A stretch of DNA of 8,938 nucleotides from an uncultured Erysipelotrichaceae bacterium (GCA_937900565.1 CALCFG010000130.1:1-8938), one strand, 5' to 3'; shown: positions 1 through 7,236, counted from the first letter of the stretch. Notes: generated by a model not told the origin, from the letters alone. Made by a program: numbers and translations.

Positions 1-63
1 GAAAGGAGAGCTATGTACGAAGCTAAGCAAGGTACGCTTTGTATCATACAAGAATACATATGA
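1..63 (+). CDS. C-terminal tail of an unidentified upstream gene, or a 16-codon leader ORF
   Basis: The frame starting at base 1 is open from the window edge to TGA at 61-63, so it can be the last 20 residues of an upstream gene. The stop overlaps the gnd ATG (60-62) in an ATGA junction, the same arrangement as gnd-zwf, which favours a real co-translated gene. There is a second reading. A strong Shine-Dalgarno sequence (AAAGGAGAG, 2-10) lies just before an in-frame ATG at 13-15, giving a stand-alone 16-residue peptide (MYEAKQGTLCIIQEYI) that could act as a leader coupled to gnd. The residues match no family I recognise. A pentose phosphate gene would fit the context, but nothing in the sequence shows it. 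Confidence 0.45.
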   Translation, partial: ERRAMYEAKQGTLCIIQEYI

Positions 64-1472
64 ATGATATCTTGGTTATTGGGTTAGGTGTAATGGGAAG
101 TAACCTAGCCTTAAATATTGCAGATCACAACTTTAATGTTGCAGTGTATAATCGAACCCAAGAATTAACAAAGAAATTTTTAAATAATAATTCCCATTCA
201 AATATTCATGCTTATTTTTCTTTAAAGGAAGCAATTCAATCATTAACAAAACCGCGTAAGGTAATGGTGATGGTTAGTGCAGGTGAGGCTGTTGACTGGG
301 TCATTGATCAAGTAGTGAATTATTTAAATGAAAATGATATTGTGATGGATGGTGGAAATTCATATTATCAAGATACAATTAAGCGCGAAACATATTTAAA
401 AGATAAGGGAATCATTTATTACGGTATTGGGATTAGTGGTGGTGCTTATGGGGCACGTCATGGTGCAAGTATGATGGTTGGTGGTGATTTAGCAAATTAC
501 CCGTTAATTGAACCAATCATTAACGCGATTGGTGCGCTTACGCGTGATGGAACACGTTGTGCAGCGTATATGGGAAGTGATGGTGCGGGTCACTTCGTTA
601 AAATGATACATAATGGCATTGAATATGGGGATATGCAATTAATTGTAGAAAGTTACCTTTTATTGCGTCAAGGTTTAATGCTGGATAATGCATCCATTGC
701 TGCTATTTATAAAAAGTGGAATAATGGTGAATTGAATAGTTATCTATTAAAAATAAGTGAACGCATTCTCATTGAAAAAGATCCATTAACAGGTAGTGAT
801 TTGATTGATTGTATCTTAGATGTTGCATCGCAAAAGGGTACGGGTAAATGGAGCAGTCAAGTAGCTTTTGATTTAGGGTGCAATGCGAGTAATATACAAG
901 CGGCAACCAATGCACGGATTATTTCAAATGAGTCATACTTGCGCAATGCGTATAAGAACAATTCTTACAATCATAAGGCAATGGAAGGTGAAGCGTTATC
1001 GGACTTTATTGAAGTGTTACGTAAAGCACTGTATTTAGCCAGAGTAGTTACGTATGCTCAAGGATTTGATATCTATCGTAGTGCTTCCAATGCGTATAAT
1101 TGGCATTTACCAATGCATCGCATTGCGCAAGTATTTAAAGCAGGATGTATTATTCAATCACAATTATTGTATCCAATTGAAAAAGTTTATTTAAATGATC
1201 CGATGCTTGCTCATTTACTATTAGCGGATGAATTTAAAAGTATTGTGCAAGATAATAAGGCAGCATTAGTTAATGTTATAAATTGGGCGAATTTAGCTAA
1301 TATTCCGTTACCTGTATTTAATGCTACGTTAATCTATTTACAACAGATTAGCGCGGATTTATTGGGTGCGAATTTAATTCAAGCGCAACGGGATTATTTT
1401 GGGGCGCACACATTTTTACGTTATGATCAAAAAGGAGCATTCCACCATGAATGGAATGAAAATACCTTATGA
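60..1472 (+). CDS. gnd: 6-phosphogluconate dehydrogenase, decarboxylating (NADP+)
   Basis: This cytosolic enzyme oxidises and decarboxylates 6-phosphogluconate to ribulose 5-phosphate, making NADPH in the oxidative pentose phosphate pathway. The product is 470 residues, the usual length. The N-terminal Rossmann fold has GLGVMG (8-13), followed by NRT (31-33), the NADP-type signature. Substrate and catalytic residues are all visible with family spacing: S126-G127-G128, the general base K181, H184-N185, the general acid E188 with Y189, K259 in QKGTGKW, R286, and the C-terminal R444 and H450 (QRDYFGAH). I chose ATG 60 rather than the in-frame TTG at 39, because the extra seven residues are not family-like and ATG 60 overlaps the preceding stop. 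Its own ribosome site is weak, so coupling is likely. The substrate loop is unusual: the common SGGEEGA is SGGAYGA (126-132) and two nearby prolines are replaced. zwf follows with a 4-base overlap. The family call is very secure. Confidence 0.96.
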   Translation: MNDILVIGLGVMGSNLALNIADHNFNVAVYNRTQELTKKFLNNNSHSNIHAYFSLKEAIQSLTKPRKVMVMVSAGEAVDWVIDQVVNYLNENDIVMDGGNSYYQDTIKRETYLKDKGIIYYGIGISGGAYGARHGASMMVGGDLANYPLIEPIINAIGALTRDGTRCAAYMGSDGAGHFVKMIHNGIEYGDMQLIVESYLLLRQGLMLDNASIAAIYKKWNNGELNSYLLKISERILIEKDPLTGSDLIDCILDVASQKGTGKWSSQVAFDLGCNASNIQAATNARIISNESYLRNAYKNNSYNHKAMEGEALSDFIEVLRKALYLARVVTYAQGFDIYRSASNAYNWHLPMHRIAQVFKAGCIIQSQLLYPIEKVYLNDPMLAHLLLADEFKSIVQDNKAALVNVINWANLANIPLPVFNATLIYLQQISADLLGANLIQAQRDYFGAHTFLRYDQKGAFHHEWNENTL

Positions 1473-2839
1473 TGGGTAAGGTTACTTATACGATATTTGG
1501 TGGAACAGGGGATTTATCGTTTCGTAAGTTAATACCTGCTTTCTTTAATATACATGCAAGTGGCGAATTAGACTTTAATATTGTAGTGATTGGTCGAAGG
1601 GATTATACTACCAATGACTATTGTCAATTGGCGTACGAATGGGTAGTTAAGCATGCACGATATAAAGTGGATGAAGTAAACTGGCAAACTTTTTGTCAAA
1701 TTATCCACTATATTCAGATGGACTTAGATAATGCAATGAATTATCAAAAGTTAATGGATTATTACAAAGTAAATAATATGAATAATCATATTTACTATTT
1801 TGCTGTTGCGCCGAGTTATTTTGGTATTATTTCCAATCATTTAGTAAGTGTTAACGCAACCAATCAGGCTAAGGTTGTTGTAGAAAAACCATTTGGTAAT
1901 GATTTAGAAGATGCCAAAAGATTATACCAACAATTAATTTATCATTTTGGTGAAGATAATGTGTATTATATTGATCATTATTTAGGTAAAGAAATGGTCA
2001 GAAATATCATGACGATTCGCTTTGCAAACCCCATGTTTGCTTCCGTTTGGAATAGAGAATACATTGATTATGTTGAAATTAATGCCTTGGAGACTTTGGG
2101 TGTGGAAACGCGGGGTAATTACTATGATCATGTTGGGGCACTTAATGATATGGTTGCCAATCATTTGTTTCAGATTTTATCCATAGTAGCTATGGAACCT
2201 TTAGCTCAACTTACCAGCGAACAATTAAAAGTAAATCAATTAAATGTGTTGACCCAATTAAAGCCAGTGGATACAAATGATGTGAATCAATCGATTGTTT
2301 TGGGGCAATATGATGGGTATCGTAATGAAATGCATGTTAATACCAATTCATTAACTGAAACATATGCAGCAGTAAAACTTTATATTGATAATCCGCGTTG
2401 GAAGGGTGTGCCATTTATTATTCAAACTGGAAAGAAATTGGATCGAAAACAGATGGAAGTGATCATTCATTTTAAACCAGTACCAGGGTATGGAAAAGCT
2501 AATATTTTAGTGATTAAAATTGCACCCAATGAAGGAGTATATTATCAATTTAATATAAAGCAACCGGGTAATAGTGATGCAATCATTCAAACCAGTATGG
2601 ATTTTTGTCAAAGCTGTCAGGATGTATTTCGCATTAATACACCAGCAGCCTACGAGCGACTTTTGCTGGCCTTAGCCAATAGTGATCATGCCATGTTTAG
2701 TGATTGGCGTTTAATTGAAACCAGTTGGATTTATATGAATCAATTAAAGCAAGCGATTGCTCACAATGCACAGAATTTACGCATTTATCCACAAGGTAGT
2801 AATGCATCTTTTTTAAATCAAAGTTTATTTAGCGAATAA
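1469..2839 (+). CDS. zwf: glucose-6-phosphate 1-dehydrogenase
   Basis: This enzyme oxidises glucose 6-phosphate to 6-phosphogluconolactone, reducing NADP+; it is the entry step of the oxidative pentose phosphate pathway. The product is 456 residues, a little shorter than the usual 480-510. The N-terminal nucleotide fold shows FGGTGDLSFRK (10-20), with R43-R44 placed to contact the NADP phosphate. The substrate loop VVVEKPFG (136-143) supplies K140. The active-site signature DHYLGKE is at 169-175. The catalytic base is H232, 62 residues after H170, as in the Leuconostoc enzyme. The C-terminal domain has WKGVPF and TGKKL (K322, K327) and the PAAYERLL segment (392-399). ATG 1469 overlaps the gnd stop (ATGA, 1469-1472); ATG 1472 is an equally possible start one codon later. 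Both lack a strong ribosome site, so translation probably depends on gnd. Small departures from consensus are ET for ED at 208-209 and Q for R before TGK. It ends immediately before a terminator hairpin. Confidence 0.96.
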   Translation: MMGKVTYTIFGGTGDLSFRKLIPAFFNIHASGELDFNIVVIGRRDYTTNDYCQLAYEWVVKHARYKVDEVNWQTFCQIIHYIQMDLDNAMNYQKLMDYYKVNNMNNHIYYFAVAPSYFGIISNHLVSVNATNQAKVVVEKPFGNDLEDAKRLYQQLIYHFGEDNVYYIDHYLGKEMVRNIMTIRFANPMFASVWNREYIDYVEINALETLGVETRGNYYDHVGALNDMVANHLFQILSIVAMEPLAQLTSEQLKVNQLNVLTQLKPVDTNDVNQSIVLGQYDGYRNEMHVNTNSLTETYAAVKLYIDNPRWKGVPFIIQTGKKLDRKQMEVIIHFKPVPGYGKANILVIKIAPNEGVYYQFNIKQPGNSDAIIQTSMDFCQSCQDVFRINTPAAYERLLLALANSDHAMFSDWRLIETSWIYMNQLKQAIAHNAQNLRIYPQGSNASFLNQSLFSE

Positions 2840-2871
2840 AATGTGCCAGTTCTATTAAGAACTGGCACATT
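2840..2871. terminator. bidirectional intrinsic terminator between convergent genes
   Basis: The arms AATGTGCCAGTTCT (2840-2853) and AGAACTGGCACATT (2858-2871) are perfectly complementary over 14 bp, with loop ATTA. The hairpin starts one base after the zwf stop and ends two bases from the stop of the large minus-strand gene. Flanking tracts (TTATTTAT on the plus strand, TTTATT on the minus strand) are moderately T-rich on both sides, so it probably ends transcription from both directions. Confidence 0.88.
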
Positions 2872-2873
2872 AT

Positions 2874-5800
2874 TTATGCATTGTGCGTTGTGTTATATAA
2901 GTTTTGTTTGGCAGTTGCAAACATTAATTTAATACGATTAAGTTGATTGACATTGGATGCACCGGGATCAAAATCAATGGCCACAATATTGCTTTGTGGA
3001 TATTTAGCTTTGATGGTTTTAATGACGCCTTTTCCTGTGATGTGATTAGGTAGGCAAGCAAAAGGTTGCATGCAAATAATATTGGGACAGTTACTTTCGA
3101 TAAGTTCCAACATTTCGCCAGTTAAAAACCATCCTTCACCACTTTGATTACCTAAAGAAACGATGTCACTGGCCAAATGGGCAATATGATCAATATCACT
3201 TGGGGGATTAAAGTGTTTGGATTTGCTTAAGGCTTGTATCATGGGATGACGTAATTGATTAATTAAAGCAATTCCACTATTGGATAATAAGGTTGTGGCT
3301 TTCGAACCATCAAAGTGTGTTTCTTTAAAGTGTGCATTGTAGAAACAATATAAGAAAAAATCCGTAAGGTCGGGCATAACTGCTTCCCCACCTTCATTTT
3401 CAATGATTTTAACTATTTCATTATTGGCTGTTGGATGGAATTTAACTAAGATTTCTCCAACTAAGCCAATGCGTGGTTTTAAGGTAGCAATGCGTGGTAG
3501 ACTGTCAAAAGCATCAACAATAGCCGCTACATTTTCTTTAAATTGGTGGAAATTTCCATTCGCGATATTTTCCATGGCAACGTTTATCCAATAATGATAC
3601 AGTGCATTGGCACTGCCACTTTGTTTTTCGTAAGGACGCGTTTGATACAGAACGCGCATGAATAAATCACCGTATAATAGACCCATAATTCCTTTTTTTA
3701 ATAAGCCATACGACAATGTAAATCCAGGATTATTATCTAAACCGGATAGGTTAGCGGATATAACCGGTATGTGGGATAGATTAGCATCAGCTAATGCTTT
3801 TCTAATTAATGCAATATAATTTGTCGCCCGACAACATCCACCTGTTTGAGATATAATCAAAGCGGTTTTATTTAAATCGTATTGACCGGACAACAATGCG
3901 TTCATTAATTGCCCGACGACTAATATGCAAGGGTAACAAGCATCATTATTGACATATTTTAGACCCAGTTCAACGGATTGTTGATCCACGCTAGGTAATA
4001 CGACTAAGTTGTATCCACTACATCTGGCTGCTTTTTCGATGAATTGAAAATGAATAGGGGACATTTGTGGGCAAAGAATTGTGTAATTATCCCTTTTCAT
4101 TTGTTTTGTGTAAGGGGTATGGATTGGATGATAGTCAGCTGTAGGTTCATTGTTGTTTATTTGATGCTTAATAGTTGACTTAAGGGAGCGAATCCGAATA
4201 CGTATCGCACCTAAATTAGTGATTTCATCGATTTTTATTAGGGTATAAATTTTACGATGCGATTTTAATAATTCGTTGACTTGATCACTGGTTATGGCAT
4301 CCAATCCACAACCAAATGAAGTCAATTGGACCAATTGCAAATCATTTTGATGTGCTACGTATTGTGCTGCATTATATAAACGCGAATGATAGGTCCATTG
4401 GTTAATTACCCTTAAATCTGGAGTATCTTGATTCAAATGGGCAACACTATCTTCACTTAATACAACAAATCCTTCACTGGTAATGAGTTGATCGATACCA
4501 TGATTAATTAAAGGATCAATATGATAAGGTCGACCAGCCAATACAATTCCTTTTTTATGATGTTGATGCATGTATTCAAGGGCCAATTCACCTTGCTTTT
4601 GTACATCATGATGATAGTTATCCAATGCTTGATAGGCTAACGTTAAAGCATGTTTCATTTCATGAGAAGATATATTAAATTCCTTAAACGTATCCAAAAG
4701 AACATTGGCCATTGTCTTGGGATTATTTAATGAAAGGAATGGATTTTTAAAGGTAATGGAAGGATTATTTAATGATTCCATATTGTTGCGAATTGTTTCT
4801 GAATATTGAGCAACTATTGGACAATTGAAGTGATTTTGCGCAAATTTGGATTCTTTGCGTTCATACATGAGTGAGGGATAGAAGATTAAATGAATGCCTT
4901 TATCGATTAAGTTTTGAATGTGACCATGCATTAATTTTGCCGGATAGCACACGCTTTCACTTGGGATGGTATCCATGGCTTTTTCATATAATGATTTACT
5001 GGAAGGATCCGATAAGACGACTTTAAATTTTAATTGAGTAAATAATGTATGCCAAAATGGGTAATTGTCATACATATTCAGTCCACGTGGTAAACCAATC
5101 GTACCACGTGTGGCTTGATCATTACTTAGGCTTTGATAGTGAAAGATACGGTTGCGTTTATATTGATACAAGTTAGGTAGCTTCTCTTTAGGTAATGGTA
5201 AATCCGCACCACGTTCACACCGATTGCCACTGACAAATTGACGAGCGTCATTGAATTGCGTTACGGTTAATAGACAATTGTTAGTGCATTTTCCACAATG
5301 ACGCATTGTGGTAGTATAAGTAAATGATTGAATCTGATTGGCATCAATGAGTGAGGATGGGTTACCATCATAACTATCTTTTGCTAATAATGCCATGCCA
5401 TAAGCCCCCATTAATCCTGCAATATCGGGACGAATGACATTTTTTTCGGTTTCTATTTCAAAGGCACGTAATACTGCATCATTATAGAATGTACCTCCTT
5501 GGACAACGATATGTTGACCGAGTTGATCTTTATTACGCAATTTAATCACTTTATACAATGCATTTTTAATGATGGAATAGGCTAGCCCAGCGGCAATGTT
5601 TTCAATTGATGCTCCTTCTTTTTGAGCTTGTTTTACTTTAGAATTCATAAAGACAGTGCAACGGGAGCCTAAATCAACTGGTGCATCACCTTTTAATGCT
5701 AAGTTGGCAAATGTTTGAATATCATAGCCTAAGGAATGGGCAAATGTTTCTAAGAATGATCCACATCCCGAAGAGCAGGCTTCGTTTAAAGTAATGTCTT

Positions 5801-7109
5801 GAATGATGCCATCTTTAATGGTGATTGCTTTCATGTCTTGGCCACCTATATCTAATATAAAGTCCACGTCCTTGCAAAAGTGCTTGGCAGCAGTATAATG
5901 CGCAATCGTTTCCACTTCACCAATATCAATTTTTAGTGCACTTTGAATTAAAGCTTCCCCATAACCGGTAACCCCAGATCTTGCAATCGTTACACCATCA
6001 GGAAGCTCTTGATAGATCTGTTGCATGATTTGCAACATTAAATTCAATGGATTTCCTTTATTGGAACTGTAAAAGGAATATAAAAGATTACCTTGGGAAT
6101 CAATTAACACCGTTTTACTGGTAGTGCTTCCCACATCAATGCCTAAAAATACATTACCTTGATAACTGGATAAGTCTTTTGTTTTAACAAGGGATTGATG
6201 ATGTTTTGCTTCAAAACTTTGCAATTCGTCCTCATCTTTAAATAAAGGAGGTAATGCAGTGTTTGCACGTAATGTTAAATTGGAAAGTGATTGCAATTGA
6301 TGCAATAATTGCGTTACTGTCACTGTGTTCGACGAAGATTTTGCACTGATACAAGCACCCATGGCTACAAATAGTTGTGAGTTTTCTGGGAATAGGACGC
6401 AATCCTTATTTAAATGCAGTGTTTCAATGAATCGTTGTCGTAATTGATCTAAAAATGTTAATGGGCCACCAAGAAAGGCAATATGGCCTTTGATTGGTTT
6501 ACCACATGCAAGACCTGAAATGGTTTGATTGACAATGGCTTGAAAAATAGAAGCAGCAATGTCTTCTTTACGTGCACCTTGATTAATTAATGGTTGAATA
6601 TCGGTTTTTGCAAAAACACCACACCGTGAAGCGATGGGATAAATGGTTGTGTAGGATTTTGCCATTTCATTTAAGCCAATGGCATTCGTTTGTAATAATG
6701 TGGCCATTTGGTCAATAAATGCTCCGGTACCGCCAGCGCAAGTCCCATTCATTCTTTGATCTAATCCACCATTAAAATAGGTGATTTTGGCATCTTCTCC
6801 CCCTAATTCGATGGCAACATCGGTTTGGGGAATGATTTTTTCAACGGTTTGTGTGCAGGCAATTACTTCTTGAATAAAAGGGATATCCAATTGATTGGCA
6901 AGTTCCAATCCACCTGAACCGGTAATAACACAGGCCATTTCAATATCGTTGAATTGATGCAGTAAGTTATTTAATTCATTGGCTAATGTTGTTTTTAAAT
7001 CTGAGTTATGTCGAACATAACTGGAATAAATGCACTCATCGTTTTGATTGCATATATAAAATTTAATTGTCGTTGATCCAATGTCTATTCCTGTATAATA
7101 TTTTTCCAT
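2874..7109 (-). CDS. fused acyl-CoA dehydratase activase / DUF2229 / 2-hydroxyacyl-CoA dehydratase-like protein
   Basis: A giant cytosolic protein of 1411 residues, the usual size for this Firmicutes family (COG1924-COG3580-COG3581 fusion). Domains: (a) activase ATPase module 1, about 3-255, with phosphate loop GIDIGSTT (7-14), GGEDAK (103-108), and Cys pair C124 (GTCAGGTG) and C163 (SRCGVF). (b) Activase module 2, about 320-578, with GIDVGSTT (323-330), GGQDMK (422-427), and Cys pair C445 and C484. (c) Linker with C605, C608, C612 and C631. (d) DUF2229, from about 669, with GLPRGLNMYDNYPFW and IPSESVCYPAK (C721). (e) Dehydratase-like half, about 850-1400, with GRPYHIDPLINHGI, FGCGLD (C934), NNDACYPC (C1058, C1061), GGCCRATNY (C1092, C1093), GEGWFLTGEM and FACLPNH (C1352). 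In related systems the activase uses ATP hydrolysis to send one low-potential electron from a [4Fe-4S] cluster to a partner dehydratase. Here donor and acceptor lie in one chain, but the substrate is unknown. ATG 7109 has ribosome site AAAGGTG; the in-frame TTG at 7130 lies upstream of it. The family is secure, the reaction is not. Confidence 0.93.
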   Translation of the reverse strand: MEKYYTGIDIGSTTIKFYICNQNDECIYSSYVRHNSDLKTTLANELNNLLHQFNDIEMACVITGSGGLELANQLDIPFIQEVIACTQTVEKIIPQTDVAIELGGEDAKITYFNGGLDQRMNGTCAGGTGAFIDQMATLLQTNAIGLNEMAKSYTTIYPIASRCGVFAKTDIQPLINQGARKEDIAASIFQAIVNQTISGLACGKPIKGHIAFLGGPLTFLDQLRQRFIETLHLNKDCVLFPENSQLFVAMGACISAKSSSNTVTVTQLLHQLQSLSNLTLRANTALPPLFKDEDELQSFEAKHHQSLVKTKDLSSYQGNVFLGIDVGSTTSKTVLIDSQGNLLYSFYSSNKGNPLNLMLQIMQQIYQELPDGVTIARSGVTGYGEALIQSALKIDIGEVETIAHYTAAKHFCKDVDFILDIGGQDMKAITIKDGIIQDITLNEACSSGCGSFLETFAHSLGYDIQTFANLALKGDAPVDLGSRCTVFMNSKVKQAQKEGASIENIAAGLAYSIIKNALYKVIKLRNKDQLGQHIVVQGGTFYNDAVLRAFEIETEKNVIRPDIAGLMGAYGMALLAKDSYDGNPSSLIDANQIQSFTYTTTMRHCGKCTNNCLLTVTQFNDARQFVSGNRCERGADLPLPKEKLPNLYQYKRNRIFHYQSLSNDQATRGTIGLPRGLNMYDNYPFWHTLFTQLKFKVVLSDPSSKSLYEKAMDTIPSESVCYPAKLMHGHIQNLIDKGIHLIFYPSLMYERKESKFAQNHFNCPIVAQYSETIRNNMESLNNPSITFKNPFLSLNNPKTMANVLLDTFKEFNISSHEMKHALTLAYQALDNYHHDVQKQGELALEYMHQHHKKGIVLAGRPYHIDPLINHGIDQLITSEGFVVLSEDSVAHLNQDTPDLRVINQWTYHSRLYNAAQYVAHQNDLQLVQLTSFGCGLDAITSDQVNELLKSHRKIYTLIKIDEITNLGAIRIRIRSLKSTIKHQINNNEPTADYHPIHTPYTKQMKRDNYTILCPQMSPIHFQFIEKAARCSGYNLVVLPSVDQQSVELGLKYVNNDACYPCILVVGQLMNALLSGQYDLNKTALIISQTGGCCRATNYIALIRKALADANLSHIPVISANLSGLDNNPGFTLSYGLLKKGIMGLLYGDLFMRVLYQTRPYEKQSGSANALYHYWINVAMENIANGNFHQFKENVAAIVDAFDSLPRIATLKPRIGLVGEILVKFHPTANNEIVKIIENEGGEAVMPDLTDFFLYCFYNAHFKETHFDGSKATTLLSNSGIALINQLRHPMIQALSKSKHFNPPSDIDHIAHLASDIVSLGNQSGEGWFLTGEMLELIESNCPNIICMQPFACLPNHITGKGVIKTIKAKYPQSNIVAIDFDPGASNVNQLNRIKLMFATAKQNLYNTTHNA

Positions 7110-7114
7110 GTTTT

Positions 7115-7121
7115 CACCTTT
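7115..7121 (-). promoter_or_regulatory. ribosome binding site of the large activase fusion (decides the start)
   Basis: Read on the minus strand this is AAAGGTG, five bases before ATG at 7109-7107. Its position makes 7109 the real start. The longer reading from TTG at 7130 would put this site inside the coding sequence and adds seven residues (MRNKGEN) before the first beta strand of the ATPase fold. Confidence 0.85.
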
Positions 7122-7152
7122 ATTGCGCAAAGAAAAATCTTTACGCTAACTA

Positions 7153-7172
7153 TTGAAACGGAAAAATTTCAA
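7153..7172. repeat. inverted repeat TTGAAA-N8-TTTCAA
   Basis: The six-base arms at 7153-7158 and 7167-7172 are perfect complements around eight bases. Because of the symmetry, a -35-like TTGAAA appears on both strands, so this element may be an operator, the overlapping -35 boxes of two divergent promoters, or both. Confidence 0.4.
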
Positions 7173-7180
7173 CTCAATAT
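7153..7180 (+). promoter_or_regulatory. candidate promoter for the two-component operon
   Basis: TTGAAA (7153-7158) resembles a -35 box (TTGACA), followed after 16 bases by CAATAT (7175-7180), a weak -10 box. A better -10 hexamer, TAAAAT (7204-7209, one mismatch to TATAAT), lies downstream but has only a poor -35 partner (TCAACG, 7180-7185). Transcription from the latter would leave a leader of roughly 20 bases before the start codon. I cannot decide between them from sequence alone. Confidence 0.3.
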
Positions 7181-7221
7181 CAACGATTCCCAAAAATTTA
7201 CGTTAAAATTTCTTTATCATT

Positions 7222-7232
7222 AAAGGGGAGGG
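7222..7232 (+). promoter_or_regulatory. strong ribosome binding site of the response regulator
   Basis: The purine run AAAGGGGAGGG contains GGAGG (7227-7231). It lies 5 bases before TTG 7237 and 11 bases before the in-frame ATG 7243. The shorter distance slightly favours TTG, while the better start codon favours ATG, so the true start is undecided between these two. Confidence 0.75.
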
Positions 7233-7236
7233 TTCA

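Larger units (their letters stand above)
7140..7206 (+). repeat. direct repeat pair TTTACG(C/T)TAA in the divergent promoter region
   Basis: TTTACGCTAA at 7140-7149 and TTTACGTTAA at 7197-7206 match at 9 of 10 bases and are 57 bp apart, start to start. Each follows an A-rich run. One copy lies close to the activase gene; the other overlaps the TAAAAT hexamer before the regulator. They could be binding sites for the adjacent response regulator, or chance similarity in AT-rich DNA. Confidence 0.4.
7110..7236. promoter_or_regulatory. divergent promoter region between the activase fusion and the two-component genes
   Basis: These 127 bp must hold the start signals for both the minus-strand activase gene and the plus-strand regulator gene, because the two are divergent. 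The region is very AT-rich. It contains a direct repeat, an inverted repeat (both listed separately) and an 8-bp palindrome TTGCGCAA at 7123-7130, which falls in the activase mRNA leader just upstream of its ribosome site. I see no strong consensus sigma-A promoter on the minus strand. The best -35-like element there is TTGAAA (7172-7167), but the hexamers at the right distance are poor, as expected for a promoter that needs an activator. Confidence 0.6.

Noticed and set aside
39..59. Upstream TTG start for gnd
   Set aside because: The seven added residues do not belong to the family, while ATG 60 gives the normal distance to the Rossmann glycine motif and overlaps the preceding stop.
1982..2164. 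60-codon open frame on the minus strand inside zwf
   Set aside because: It lies wholly within the conserved catalytic region of zwf, has no family-like sequence, and is best explained as an antisense shadow.
3403..3594. 63-codon open frame on the plus strand inside the activase fusion
   Set aside because: It is antisense to a conserved part of the large protein, with no recognisable domain or separate promoter.
2874..7109. The large gene as two genes joined by a sequencing error
   Set aside because: The frame is unbroken, the domain order and total length match the known natural fusion family, and no internal ribosome site with a start was seen at the domain borders.
7110..7130. TTG start at 7130 for the activase fusion
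   Set aside because: A good ribosome site (AAAGGTG) lies between it and ATG 7109, and the ATG gives the standard short N-terminus before GIDIGSTT.
7123..7130. Palindrome TTGCGCAA as an operator
   Set aside because: Eight bases is too short to support an operator call by itself; it is only mentioned within the regulatory region.
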